From Alphaproteobacteria bacterium (lineage in GTDB: Bacteria; Pseudomonadota; Alphaproteobacteria; GCA-2731375), in contig VGEV01000004.1 in the NCBI GenBank assembly GCA_016869175.1, positions 1 to 58,975 on the forward strand: DNA of 58,975 nucleotides. Direction: 5' to 3'. Positions 26,626 to 34,660 of this stretch are shown here, one piece after another. The notes beneath the pieces were generated by a model. It was not told the origin of the DNA. It saw only the letters and a program-made list of their open reading frames with translations, and ran no database searches. The stretch's first letter is position 1. Every line of letters begins with the position of its first letter. A program made the position numbers and the translations under genes.

Positions 26626-28101
26626 GTGGCGATCTCGCAAAAGCTGGAGCTGCGGCAGTCGCAGGGGCTAGTGATGATGCCCCAGCTGCAGTTCGCCATC
26701 AAGCTGCTGCAACTGTCCAACCTGGAACTCAGCCAGTTTGTCGAGCAGGAGTTGGAGCGCAACCCGCTGCTGGAACGCGAGCAGGAAGGACCGTCCGGCG
26801 ACGAGGCGCCGCTGGCTGAACCGGCGACCGCGCCGCTCGAGGCGCCGGAAAGCGTCGCCGAACAGGCGATCGATGCGGATTTCTCCAACCTCTACACCGG
26901 GGATTCGTCGAGCGACGCGGCCGGTCAAGCGGGCGGCGGCAACCTGTGGTCGAATGTACGCGGCGGCCGCTTCGACGATGCCGAAGACTATGGCGTCGAA
27001 CAGGCCGCCGGCCACGCCGGCAGCCTGAAGGAGCATTTGCTGCAGCAGCTGAACGTGGCGACCGCGGACCCGGCCACGCGGCTGATCGGCGCGCACCTGA
27101 TCGAGAGCCTGAACGAAGCCGGCTATCTGACCGAGAGCCTGGAGCTGATGGGCGAGCGGCTGGGTTCGACGCCAGAGGACATGGCGGCGGTCCTGCGCCT
27201 GATCCAAGGCTTCGATCCGGCAGGCATCGCGGCGCGCGACCTGGCGGAATGTCTCGCCCTGCAGCTTGCCGAGCGCAACCGGCTCGACCCGGCGATGCAG
27301 GCATGCCTCGACCACCTGGAACTGCTCGGCAAGCGCGACCTGGAGGGCCTGCAGCGGCTCTGCGGGGTGGATGCGGAGGACCTGGCGGAAATGATCCAGG
27401 AAATCCGCCAGCTCAACCCGAAGCCCGGTCTGGCCTTCGAACACGACGTGGCGCAGGTGGTGGTGCCGGATGTCTATGTGCGGGAAAGCCCTGCCGGCGG
27501 CTGGTCGGTCGAGCTCAACAGCGATACCCTGCCGCGCGTGCTGGTGAACGGCCGCTACTATTCGCATATCGCCCGCAAGGCCAAGGGCAAGGAAGACAAG
27601 GTCTACTTGCAGGAGTGCATCAGCAGCGCCAACTGGCTGGTCAAATCGCTGGACCAGCGGGCGCGCACGATCCTCAAGGTGTCGAGCGAAATCGTCCGCC
27701 AGCAGGATGCCTTCCTGGCGCATGGCGTGGAGCACCTGCGGCCGCTCAACTTGCGGACCATCGCCGAGGTGATCGGCATGCACGAGAGCACGGTCAGCCG
27801 GGCGACGGCGAACAAGTATGTGGCGACGCCGCGCGGCGTGTTCGAGCTGAAATACTTCTTCACCTCGGCCATCGCCTCGACCTCGGGGGGCGAGGCGCAT
27901 TCGGCCGAGGCGGTGCGGCACCGCATCCGCAAGCTGATCGATGAAGAGACCGGCGCCAATATCCTGTCGGACGACCGCCTGGTCGAATTGCTGAAGGCCG
28001 AAGGCGTCGACATCGCCCGGCGAACGGTAGCCAAATACCGCGAAACCATGGGCATTGCCTCCTCGGTGCAGCGCCGGCGCGCCAAGCTCGTGCCCGCCTA
28101 G
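26626..28101 (+). CDS. rpoN: RNA polymerase sigma-54 factor
   Basis: Sigma-54 directs transcription from -24/-12 promoters with enhancer-binding activators. The 491-residue protein starts at GTG 26626. Region I is glutamine/leucine-rich (QKLELRQSQGLVMMPQLQFA), ending at VEQELERNPLLE. A short acidic region II follows, then the core-binding domain (LIGAHLIESLNEAGYLTESL; RLIQGFDPAGIAARDLAECL), the helix-turn-helix (IAEVIGMHESTVSRATANKY) and the C-terminal RpoN box IARRTVAKYRETMGI, where ARRTVAKYR is the -24 recognition motif. Position after lptB and before hpf/ptsN is the standard order. Confidence 0.98.
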   Translation: MAISQKLELRQSQGLVMMPQLQFAIKLLQLSNLELSQFVEQELERNPLLEREQEGPSGDEAPLAEPATAPLEAPESVAEQAIDADFSNLYTGDSSSDAAGQAGGGNLWSNVRGGRFDDAEDYGVEQAAGHAGSLKEHLLQQLNVATADPATRLIGAHLIESLNEAGYLTESLELMGERLGSTPEDMAAVLRLIQGFDPAGIAARDLAECLALQLAERNRLDPAMQACLDHLELLGKRDLEGLQRLCGVDAEDLAEMIQEIRQLNPKPGLAFEHDVAQVVVPDVYVRESPAGGWSVELNSDTLPRVLVNGRYYSHIARKAKGKEDKVYLQECISSANWLVKSLDQRARTILKVSSEIVRQQDAFLAHGVEHLRPLNLRTIAEVIGMHESTVSRATANKYVATPRGVFELKYFFTSAIASTSGGEAHSAEAVRHRIRKLIDEETGANILSDDRLVELLKAEGVDIARRTVAKYRETMGIASSVQRRRAKLVPA

Positions 28102-28126
28102 CGGCAGGGTGGCCCGGCGGCGGGCG

Positions 28127-28155
28127 TTGACAGGCCGGTTGTGGCTACCTATGTT
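28127..28155 (+). promoter_or_regulatory. Sigma-70 promoter for hpf-ptsN
   Basis: A perfect TTGACA (28127-28132) and TATGTT (28150-28155, 4/6 to TATAAT) are separated by an ideal 17-base spacer. They lie in the rpoN-hpf gap, about 75 bases before the hpf ATG, which suggests hpf-ptsN can be expressed independently of rpoN, for example on entry to stationary phase. Confidence 0.7.
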
Positions 28156-28229
28156 CCGTGCGTCGCAAGCGGCCCCTGGCCGCGCCCATGATGAGGCCAG
28201 CCGGAACCATCCGGTCCCGCCAGCGATCC

Positions 28230-28853
28230 ATGAAGGTACAAATCACAGGCAAGCAGGTCGCCATTTCCGAGGCCGTGAAGCAGCATGTCGAGCGCCGGTT
28301 GAAGGCAGGCATGGACAAGTATTTCGGCCATGCCATCGAGGCACATGTTGTGTTCTCGCGTGAGGCCAACCACTACCGGACAGATTGTTCCATCCATGTC
28401 GGGCATGGCATCCAGGCTTTCGGCCATGCCAACGCGGACGAGCTCAAGGATTGCCTGGACGCGGCGCTCGACCGGCTGGAAAAGCGCTTGCGGCGCTACA
28501 AGCGTCGGCTGCGCGACCACCACGACCGCCGCAGCGCGCGGGCGGCGGAAGTGCTTTCCGGCCAGAGTTATGTGCTCGAGGCCGAGGACGAGCCGGAAGC
28601 CGAGCCGGAAGCCGAACAGGTGGCCGCCCAGGCGGCGGTGCCGCCGGTGATCGTCGACGAAAGCCCAACCGAGATCCATCTGCTGGACTTGGCCGAGGCG
28701 GTGATGCGACTGGAACTTGCCGATCTGCCGATCCTGTTCTTTCGCAACCAGGCAAGTGGGCAGTTCAACGTGGTCTACCGGCGGGCTGACGGCCGAATTG
28801 GCTGGATCACGCCGGAGACAGGCGGGAACGCCGCCAGCCAAGCGAGGCGTTGA
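28230..28853 (+). CDS. hpf: Long-form ribosome hibernation promoting factor
   Basis: A 207-residue long HPF that dimerises 70S ribosomes into inactive 100S particles. The N-terminal S30AE/RaiA domain (MKVQITGKQVAISEAVKQHV; NHYRTDCSIHVGHGIQAFGH; YKRRLRDHH) binds the decoding site. An acidic linker (EAEDEPEAEPEAEQ) leads to the C-terminal dimerisation domain (LLDLAEAVMRLELADLPILF; FNVVYRRADGRIGWITPE). The upstream frame is open, but ATG 28230 matches the family start. Its TGA overlaps the ptsN ATG. Confidence 0.96.
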   Translation: MKVQITGKQVAISEAVKQHVERRLKAGMDKYFGHAIEAHVVFSREANHYRTDCSIHVGHGIQAFGHANADELKDCLDAALDRLEKRLRRYKRRLRDHHDRRSARAAEVLSGQSYVLEAEDEPEAEPEAEQVAAQAAVPPVIVDESPTEIHLLDLAEAVMRLELADLPILFFRNQASGQFNVVYRRADGRIGWITPETGGNAASQARR

Positions 28854-29317
28854 TGGAGATCGCAGACCTCATGGGCGTCGAGGGCGTGGTGGCGAACCTT
28901 CGCGCCACGAGCAAGAAACAGGCCCTGCAGGCGCTGGTGGCGCAGGCGGCGAAGCTGACGGGGCTGAACGAGCGGACGCTGTTCGACGTTCTGCTGGAGC
29001 GCGAACGGCTGGGCACGACGGGCGTCGGCCGTGGCGTGGCGATCCCGCATGGCAAGCTCAGGGAGCTGAAGCGGCTGCACGGGCTGTTCACCCGGCTGGA
29101 GCAGCCGGTCCCTTTCGACGCGGTGGACGACGAGCCGGTCGATCTGATTTTCCTGTTGCTGGCGCCTGAGTCGGCTGGCGCCGATCACTTAAAGGCGCTG
29201 GCGCGGGTGTCGCGCCTGTTGCGCGACCGGGCGATTACCCAGCGCCTGCGTAGCGCCGAGGACGCGGCGGCGCTCTACGCCATTCTGGCTGAGACGCCGG
29301 CCACCAAGGCGGCCTGA
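28853..29317 (+). CDS. ptsN: Nitrogen-regulatory PTS EIIA protein
   Basis: EIIA-Ntr of the nitrogen phosphotransferase system, 154 residues from ATG 28853, which overlaps the hpf stop as TGATG. The phosphorylatable histidine lies in VGRGVAIPHGKLRELKRLHG. Other conserved segments are TSKKQALQALVAQAAKL and PVDLIFLLLAPESAGADHLK. It receives phosphate from PTSNtr carriers and controls potassium uptake and stress or nitrogen responses in other proteobacteria. Linkage to rpoN and hpf is conserved. Confidence 0.96.
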   Translation: MEIADLMGVEGVVANLRATSKKQALQALVAQAAKLTGLNERTLFDVLLERERLGTTGVGRGVAIPHGKLRELKRLHGLFTRLEQPVPFDAVDDEPVDLIFLLLAPESAGADHLKALARVSRLLRDRAITQRLRSAEDAAALYAILAETPATKAA

Positions 29318-29327
29318 ACGCCGCCGG

Positions 29328-29546
29328 TCAGTGCACGCTGACCGGTTCCAGGTCGTTCTGCCAGCAGGCCGCGGCCGCCGAGGCCTGGGCATCGAAATCG
29401 CCAAGCAGCCTGCCGTCGGCGGCGTGCACGGCAAATCGCGGCATGCCGTCAGCTAGGTGCCGGCGGATATAGGCCACCTCTTCCAGCCCGATCGCCAACA
29501 GCGCCTGGCGCGAGAGCGGCGAAGCCGATTTCAGTAATTCTGGCAT
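29328..29546 (-). CDS. DUF1150 family small protein
   Basis: A 72-residue protein of the DUF1150 family, found mainly in alphaproteobacteria next to small heat-shock genes. Family features are EEVAYIRRH, FAVHAADGRLLGDFDA and the C-terminal ending QNDLEPVSVH. Its function is unknown. It follows hsp20 by 23 bases on the same strand and is convergent with ptsN, the stops 10 bases apart. Co-expression with Hsp20 suggests a role in protein quality control. Confidence 0.85.
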   Translation of the reverse strand: MPELLKSASPLSRQALLAIGLEEVAYIRRHLADGMPRFAVHAADGRLLGDFDAQASAAAACWQNDLEPVSVH

Positions 29547-29569
29547 CCATTCCTGCCTTTCGCGGGCTT

Positions 29570-30034
29570 TCAGCGGCTTTCGCCTGGCGGCGTCCGCTTG
29601 GCCGCCGTCTGCGGCTGGGTCAGCTCACCGTTCCTGATCTCGATCGTGCGGCTGACCGGGTTGTGCTGCGGCCGTGCCAAGTCGATGCTGAGCAGCCCGC
29701 TGTCGAGCGTGGCGCCCGTCACCACGATGCCCTCGGCCAGAACGAAATTGCGTTGGAACTGGCGGGCCGCGATGCCGCGGTGCAGGTAGACCTTCCCGGC
29801 TTCCTCGGCCTGCTGGCCGCGGATCACGATCTGGTTATCCTCCAGCGTGATGTGCAGGTCCTCCCGCGCGAAACCGGCGACCGCCAAAGTGATGCGCAGC
29901 CCGTGCTCGCCAATGGCTTCGATGTTATGGGGCGGATAGCCGTCATGCGCCGACTTGGCGACCCGGTCGTGCAGCCGCTCGAAATGGTCGAAGCCCAGCA
30001 ACAGAGGGCTGTTGAACAGGGTCACGCGGTTCAT
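29570..30034 (-). CDS. Small heat shock protein, Hsp20 family
   Basis: An ATP-independent holdase of 154 residues from ATG 30034 (MNRVTLFNSPLLLGFDHFER), the usual alphaproteobacterial IbpA-type N-terminus. The alpha-crystallin domain covers about 35-130: YPPHNIEAIGEHGLRITLAV, AGFAREDLHITLEDNQIVIR, YLHRGIAARQFQRNFVLAEG. The IxI-like motif SRTIEIRN lies near the C-terminus. A longer frame to 30073 exists but reads through the putative ROSE hairpin. GAGGAGGG at 30042-30049 is a strong Shine-Dalgarno 7 bases from this ATG. Confidence 0.95.
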   Translation of the reverse strand: MNRVTLFNSPLLLGFDHFERLHDRVAKSAHDGYPPHNIEAIGEHGLRITLAVAGFAREDLHITLEDNQIVIRGQQAEEAGKVYLHRGIAARQFQRNFVLAEGIVVTGATLDSGLLSIDLARPQHNPVSRTIEIRNGELTQPQTAAKRTPPGESR

Positions 30035-30038
30035 CGGC

Positions 30039-30067
30039 CCACCCTCCTCGACGATGAGCGAGCATGG
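30039..30067 (-). promoter_or_regulatory. Candidate ROSE-type RNA thermometer hairpin sequestering the hsp20 ribosome-binding site
   Basis: On the mRNA the left arm CCAUGCUCGCUC (30067-30056) can pair with GAGGAGGGUGG (30049-30039) around the loop AUCGUC. The right arm is the hsp20 Shine-Dalgarno. The left arm contains UCGCU (30061-30057), which matches the ROSE signature U(U/C)GCU: UC and CU pair with AGGA, and the intervening G is unpaired opposite the SD. ROSE elements control hsp genes in alphaproteobacteria by melting on heat shock. The full element would extend to the transcription start near 30125. Confidence 0.6.
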
Positions 30068-30131
30068 CATCATTGCCCGGAGCCGGCACCGGCCTCCGCG
30101 TGCGGCCCGGCACGGCGCCGCACGCGATGAT

Positions 30132-30159
30132 ATGTAGGAGTGCGCCGGGCCCGATCAAG
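30132..30159 (-). promoter_or_regulatory. Candidate RpoH (sigma-32) promoter for hsp20-DUF1150
   Basis: Reading the minus strand, CTTG (30159-30156) is followed after exactly 17 bases by CCTACAT (30138-30132). This fits the alphaproteobacterial RpoH pattern CTTG-N17/18-CYTATNT with one mismatch. Transcription would start near 30125, giving a leader of about 90 bases that contains the ROSE-like hairpin. On the other strand the same gap feeds the 3-hydroxyacyl-CoA dehydrogenase gene. Confidence 0.55.
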
Positions 30160-30181
30160 CCGGGCGGGAAAGGGGCAGGGG

Positions 30182-31687
30182 GTGAAGGATTTCGCGACAG
30201 GGGCCGTTTGCCTGGCAGTGTTGGGCGCCGGCGTCATGGGCCGCGGCATCGCTCAGGTGGCGCTCGAAGGCGGCATGGCGGTCAAGCTGTTCGATACGCA
30301 AACCGGTGCCGCCTCGCGCGGCCGCGATTTCGTCGCCGACATGCTGCGGCGAGCCAGCCAGCGCGGCCGCCTGCCGGCCGCCGAGGCGGAGGCGGCGATC
30401 GGCCGGCTGAGCGTGGTGGACAGCCTGTCCGCGCTGGCCGATGCCGACGTGGCGATCGAGGCGGTGGTGGAGAACCTGGAGGTCAAACGCAAGCTGTTCG
30501 CCGAACTGGAGGCCGTGCTGCCGCCCACGGCGCTGATCGCCAGCAACACCTCTTCCTTCCGCATCGCCGCGATCGCCGCCGCGGCCAATGGCAAGGACCG
30601 CGTCGGCGGCATGCACTTCTTCAACCCCGTGCCGCTGATGAAACTGGTGGAAGTGGTGGCGACGCCGGCGACCCGGCCGGAGGTGGCGGCGGCGTTCATG
30701 GCGCTTGGCCGGCGCATGGGCCGCGTGCCGGTGCTGGTGAAGGACGGTCCCGGCTTCCTGGTCAATCTGGGCGGGCGGGCCTTCACCACCGAAGGCCTGC
30801 GTTTGGTGCAGGACGGCATCGCTACGCCGGCCCAGGTCGATGCCGTCATGCGCGACGCCTGCGGCTTTCGCATGGGGCCGTTCGAGCTGATGGACCTGAC
30901 CGGCATCGACGTCAATTTTCCGGCCAGCCTGGCCATCTGGCAGGGCTATTTCCAGGATCCGCGGATCCAGACCTTCGCGCTGCACGAGAGCCTCTACGTT
31001 TCCGGCCGGTTCGGCCGCAAGAGCGGCCTGGGTCACTTCGCCTATGACCGGGACGGCAACAAGCAGGCGCCAAGCGCGGATGCCCAGGTGAGCGCGGCGC
31101 CGACCAAGGCCGCGGTGCTGGCCGAAGCCGACCCCGCCTTGCGCAACTGGCTGACCGAGCGCGGCTGGCCGGTGTCGACGGCGGACGACGGGCAATGCCC
31201 GATCCTGGCTGCCCCTTGGGGCGAGGATGCGACGGCGGTTTCGCTGCGAACCGGCGCCGATCCCAGGCGGCTGGTCTGCCTCGACCTTGCCGGCGACACC
31301 GGCAAGCGGGTGACGGTGATGACCGCCCCGGGCGCCGACCTGGCGGTGCGCGACAGCGCCATCGCGCGGCTGGCCGGCGCCGCGCCGGTGACGGCGATCC
31401 ACGACAGCCCCGGCTTCATCGCCCAGCGCATCCTGGCCATGATCGCCAATCTAGGCTGCGAAATCGCCCAGATCGGCGTCGCCAGCCCGGCCGACATCGA
31501 CACGGCGATGACGCTGGGGCTCAATTATCCGCGCGGGCCGCTGGCGTTGACCGACAGCCTGGGGGCGGCCAAGGTGTTGCGGATCCTGGAAAATCTGCAA
31601 CGCATCACGGGCGAGCCGCGGTATCGGCCCAGCCAATGGCTGCGCCGGCGGGGGCTGCTGGGCCTGCCGGCGGCAACGCCCGATTGA
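30182..31687 (+). CDS. 3-hydroxyacyl-CoA dehydrogenase (PaaH/PaaC-like)
   Basis: A 501-residue NAD-dependent 3-hydroxyacyl-CoA dehydrogenase, starting at GTG 30182 (preceded by AGGGGCAGG). The N-terminal Rossmann domain has LAVLGAGVMGRGIAQVALEG and the catalytic segment GMHFFNPVPLMKLVEVV with its histidine; upstream is IASNTSSFRIAAIA. Two 3HCDH C-terminal domains follow: VKDGPGFLVNLGGRAFTTEG and, near residue 400, IHDSPGFIAQRILAMIANLG with LNYPRGPLALTDSLG. Single-function enzymes of this length act in phenylacetate or other acyl-CoA beta-oxidation. Confidence 0.92.
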   Translation: MKDFATGAVCLAVLGAGVMGRGIAQVALEGGMAVKLFDTQTGAASRGRDFVADMLRRASQRGRLPAAEAEAAIGRLSVVDSLSALADADVAIEAVVENLEVKRKLFAELEAVLPPTALIASNTSSFRIAAIAAAANGKDRVGGMHFFNPVPLMKLVEVVATPATRPEVAAAFMALGRRMGRVPVLVKDGPGFLVNLGGRAFTTEGLRLVQDGIATPAQVDAVMRDACGFRMGPFELMDLTGIDVNFPASLAIWQGYFQDPRIQTFALHESLYVSGRFGRKSGLGHFAYDRDGNKQAPSADAQVSAAPTKAAVLAEADPALRNWLTERGWPVSTADDGQCPILAAPWGEDATAVSLRTGADPRRLVCLDLAGDTGKRVTVMTAPGADLAVRDSAIARLAGAAPVTAIHDSPGFIAQRILAMIANLGCEIAQIGVASPADIDTAMTLGLNYPRGPLALTDSLGAAKVLRILENLQRITGEPRYRPSQWLRRRGLLGLPAATPD

Positions 31688-31739
31688 GCGCCGCCGATAC
31701 TTCCCCTAGCATTGCCCAAGCCAGCGCGGGAGACCGAGC

Positions 31740-32375
31740 GTGAGCCAGGACCTGAAGCAGAACTACAAGGGCGTGTTCGACGGCCGCATCGGTTTCGGCG
31801 AACGGCCAGCGGTGCTGGTGGTCGACTTCATCAACGCCTATGTGACGCCGGGCTCGCCGCTCTACGCCGAAGGCGTGGTGGCGGCGGTCGAGGAGACGCG
31901 CGAACTGCTGGACGAAGCGCGCCGGCGCGGGGTTCCGGTGGTCTATTTTCTGGTGCGTTACCAGCAGGGCGGCATCGACGGCGGCATCTTCGTGCGCAAG
32001 GTGCCGACCTTGAAGATCTTCGCCGAGCCGGGCCCGTTGGGCGAAATCAGCCCGCGGCTGCCACCGGGACCTAAGGACATCGTCATACCCAAGCAATATG
32101 CCAGCGCGTTTTTCGGCACCTCGCTGGCGGCGCTGCTGGCCGCCGAGAAGCGCGACACGCTGATCGTCACCGGCTGTTCGACCAGCGGCTGCGTGCGCGC
32201 CACCGCAGTCGACGGCATGCAGTACGGCTACCGGGTGATCGTGCCGCGCGAATGCGTCGGCGACCGCCATGCCGGTCCGCACGAAGCCAACCTGTTCGAT
32301 ATCGACAGCAAGTACGGCGACGTGCTGCCGAAGGCCGAGGTGCTGGACTATCTGCGCGGCCGCAACGCGGCATAG
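31740..32375 (+). CDS. Isochorismatase-family amidohydrolase (N-carbamoylsarcosine amidase-like)
   Basis: A 211-residue cysteine hydrolase of the isochorismatase fold, starting at GTG 31740. The catalytic triad is visible: aspartate in AVLVVDFINAYV, lysine in IVIPKQYASAFFGT and cysteine in VTGCSTSGCVRATAVDGMQY, with the cis-peptide preceding it. The N-terminal FGERPAVLVVDFINAY and the GIFVRKVPTLKI stretch resemble N-carbamoylsarcosine/N-carbamoyl amidohydrolases. A C-N bond substrate is likely. It is followed after 4 bases by the acetamidase gene, so the two probably act in sequence. Confidence 0.88.
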   Translation: MSQDLKQNYKGVFDGRIGFGERPAVLVVDFINAYVTPGSPLYAEGVVAAVEETRELLDEARRRGVPVVYFLVRYQQGGIDGGIFVRKVPTLKIFAEPGPLGEISPRLPPGPKDIVIPKQYASAFFGTSLAALLAAEKRDTLIVTGCSTSGCVRATAVDGMQYGYRVIVPRECVGDRHAGPHEANLFDIDSKYGDVLPKAEVLDYLRGRNAA

Positions 32376-32379
32376 ACCC

Positions 32380-33315
32380 TTGGCAACGCACAACCTGGCG
32401 GCTTCGCCCGCGACGGTGCACTGGGGCTATTTCGAGGCCGCACTGAAACCCAAGCTGACGGTGCGCTCGGGCGACCGGGTGCGCATCGAGACCGTCTCCG
32501 GCGCCGTCGACGTGCTGCCGGCGGCGCCCTTCACGGTATTGCCGCAGCACCGCGACATTCTGGAAAAGGTCAGTCGCCGCATGGTGCCGGGACATATCCT
32601 CACCGGACCGGTGGCGGTCGAGGGCACCAGGCCGGGCGATGTGCTGGAAATCCGCGTGCACGAGGTGGAGCTGACCGCGGACTGGGGCTGGAATGTCATC
32701 CGGCCGTTGATGGGCACGTTGCCGGAGGACTTTCCCGACTACCACCTGACGCATATTGGGCTGGACCGCGCGCGCATGCGCGGCCGCCTGCCCTGGGGCG
32801 GCGAAGTGCCATTGCAGCCGTTCTTCGGCGTGATGGGCGTGGCCCCGCCAGCGGCCTGGGGTACGTTGAGCTCGGTCGTCCCGCGCGCGTTCGGCGGCAA
32901 CCTCGACTGCAAGGAGCTGGGCGCCGGGGCCGTGCTGTTGCTGCCGGTGTTCGTCGAGGGCGCGCTGTTCTCCGCCGGCGACGGCCACGCCACGCAAGGC
33001 GACGGCGAGGTCAACGTCACCGCCATTGAGACCTGCCTGGCCGGAACCTTCGAACTAACGGTGCGGCGCGACCTCAAGCTTGATTTCCCGCGCGCCGAGA
33101 CCGCAAGCCACCACATTACCTTCGGCATCGATCCGGTGCTGGACGCCGCCGCCAAGCAGGCACTGCGGGGCATGATCGCGTTGATCTGCGAGCGGCGGAA
33201 CCTGTCGCGCGAGGAAGCCTATACGCTCTGCAGCCTGGCCTGCGATCTGCACGTCACGCAACTGGTCAACCAGCACAAGGGCGTGCACGCCATGCTGCCG
33301 AAATCGGTGTTGTAG
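32380..33315 (+). CDS. Acetamidase/formamidase family protein
   Basis: A 311-residue metal-dependent amidase of the FmdA/AmdA family, releasing ammonia from short amides. The family N-terminus is matched by the frame starting at TTG 32380 (ATHNLAASPATVHWGYFEAA), with no better start nearby, though no clear Shine-Dalgarno is seen. Conserved parts are HILTGPVAVEGTRPGDVLEI, PRAFGGNLDCKELGAGAVLL and FSAGDGHATQGDGEVNVTAI with metal-site histidine and aspartates. It directly follows the isochorismatase-like gene. Confidence 0.9.
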   Translation: MATHNLAASPATVHWGYFEAALKPKLTVRSGDRVRIETVSGAVDVLPAAPFTVLPQHRDILEKVSRRMVPGHILTGPVAVEGTRPGDVLEIRVHEVELTADWGWNVIRPLMGTLPEDFPDYHLTHIGLDRARMRGRLPWGGEVPLQPFFGVMGVAPPAAWGTLSSVVPRAFGGNLDCKELGAGAVLLLPVFVEGALFSAGDGHATQGDGEVNVTAIETCLAGTFELTVRRDLKLDFPRAETASHHITFGIDPVLDAAAKQALRGMIALICERRNLSREEAYTLCSLACDLHVTQLVNQHKGVHAMLPKSVL

Positions 33316-33322
33316 GCCGCGT

Positions 33323-33526
33323 TCAGTGTTGCATCCGCTGCCGCAGGGCGCGGGCCACCGCGTCCTCGTGTTGCTCCAGTTCGGTCGTGTAGAGCAGCCA
33401 TGTCCGCCAGCTTGCGGCGCCGATATCGAGCGACACCTTGCCATCGCGCCAGGCGAGATCGAGCCCTAGCCGTTCGGCGTCCGTCAGCCAGTCTTGCGCA
33501 TCGAAGAGCGCGGCGTCCTTGGTCAT
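33323..33526 (-). CDS. Small hypothetical protein
   Basis: A 67-residue minus-strand frame squeezed between the stop of the acetamidase gene (7 bases away) and the CoA-ester lyase leader. The sequence (AALFDAQDWLTDAERLGLDL; SLDIGAASWRTWLLYTTELE) has an ordinary soluble composition with four tryptophans and no recognisable domain. It fills an otherwise empty gap, and its ATG is preceded by a weak purine run. I do not recognise it. Confidence 0.45.
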   Translation of the reverse strand: MTKDAALFDAQDWLTDAERLGLDLAWRDGKVSLDIGAASWRTWLLYTTELEQHEDAVARALRQRMQH

Positions 33527-33708
33527 CGACCGTCTCCCGTTGCCCCAGCGCCCATGGCCGCGCCACTGCGGTGCCGGTTGCGCAAATCATTCCGCATGCG
33601 GCGGGCGATGTCGAATCCGTCCGCGCGACATGGTTAACGGTGCGGCCCTCGCCATTGACCCGGCCACCGCCAGCGCCTTAAGCAGACAAGCGACAGGGAG
33701 GACATCGC

Positions 33709-34608
33709 ATGCAACGTCAACTGCCGTTCTGGCGCTCGATGATGTACGTGCCGGGCAACGTCGAACGCTTCATCGAGAAGGCCCATACCCGCGGCGCCGA
33801 CGCGCTGATCATCGACCTGGAGGACAGCGTGCTGCCGGCCGACAAGCCGGCCACGCGCGCCGCCGTGCAGCAGGTGGCCGAACGGATCGGCCGCACCGGC
33901 CTCGACATCGCCGTGCGCATCAACCGACCCTGGCGGCTCGCGGTGCCGGATCTGGAGGCCGTGATCTCGCCGCGCATCCGAGCGCTGGCGCTGCCCAAGG
34001 TGGCCGATGCCTCGCATGTGCGCGCCATCGCCGAAATCTGCGACGAGCTGGAGGCCGAGCGCGGCATGGTCAACGGCCATACCGTGTTCGTCGCCATGGT
34101 GGAGACCGCGGATGCCTTCTTCGAGTTGCGCGAAATCGCCAAGGCCAGCCGGCGGGTCGTCGGCCTGACGCTGGGCTCGGAGGATTTCGCGCTGTCGCTC
34201 GGCATGTTGGCCGAGCCGGAAGGGCTGCACACCTTCACCCTGCCGACCGTGGCGGCGGCTCGCGCCGCCGGGATCCTGCCCATGGGCTTCGTCGGCTCGA
34301 TCGCCCAGTTCGGCGATCGCGAAGCCTTCCGCGGCATGATCCGCCAGGCGCGGCGGCTGGGCTTCGAGGGGGCGATGTGCATCCACCCCGACCAGGTGGC
34401 GATCCTCAACCAGGAATTCGCCCCCAGCGAAGCGGAAGTCCGCCATGCCGAGAAAGTGATCGTCGCCGACCGCGAAGCCCGCGCGCAAGGCCGCGGCTCG
34501 TTCACCGTCGACGGCAAGATGGGCGACATCCCGATCGTGGTGCGGGCCGAGCAGACGCTGGCCAAGCGCGACCGCATCGCCAAGCTGCAGGCGAAGGCGG
34601 GGGGCTAG
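33709..34608 (+). CDS. HpcH/HpaI aldolase / CitE-family CoA ester lyase
   Basis: A 299-residue TIM-barrel C-C lyase of the CitE/malyl-CoA lyase superfamily. Conserved parts are RSMMYVPGNVERFIEKAHTR, GADALIIDLEDSVLPADKPA (metal-binding acidic motif), VFVAMVETADAFFELREIAK (catalytic glutamate), LTLGSEDFALSLGM and GFEGAMCIHPDQVAILNQEF. It probably cleaves or makes a 3-hydroxy-dicarboxyl-CoA ester such as malyl- or citramalyl-CoA. It has a strong AGGGAGGA Shine-Dalgarno. Its TAG stop is the first base triplet of a palindromic repeat. Confidence 0.92.
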   Translation: MQRQLPFWRSMMYVPGNVERFIEKAHTRGADALIIDLEDSVLPADKPATRAAVQQVAERIGRTGLDIAVRINRPWRLAVPDLEAVISPRIRALALPKVADASHVRAIAEICDELEAERGMVNGHTVFVAMVETADAFFELREIAKASRRVVGLTLGSEDFALSLGMLAEPEGLHTFTLPTVAAARAAGILPMGFVGSIAQFGDREAFRGMIRQARRLGFEGAMCIHPDQVAILNQEFAPSEAEVRHAEKVIVADREARAQGRGSFTVDGKMGDIPIVVRAEQTLAKRDRIAKLQAKAGG

Positions 34609-34652
34609 CGCAATTTCCGTTCCAATCGAACCGGCAGGTTCGGTTCGAACGG
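34606..34652 (+). repeat. Dispersed palindromic repeat, copy 1 (truncated)
   Basis: The sequence begins TAGCGCAATTTCCGTTCC and folds into a near-perfect 16-bp hairpin: CCGTTCCAATCGAACC (34617-34632) against GGTTCGGTTCGAACGG (34637-34652) with loop GGCA and two mismatches. The outer ATTGCCC arm of the full element is missing. The leading TAG is the stop codon of the CoA-ester lyase. Lying between two convergent genes, it may also act as a bidirectional terminator. Confidence 0.8.
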
Positions 34653-34660
34653 ACCCCGCG

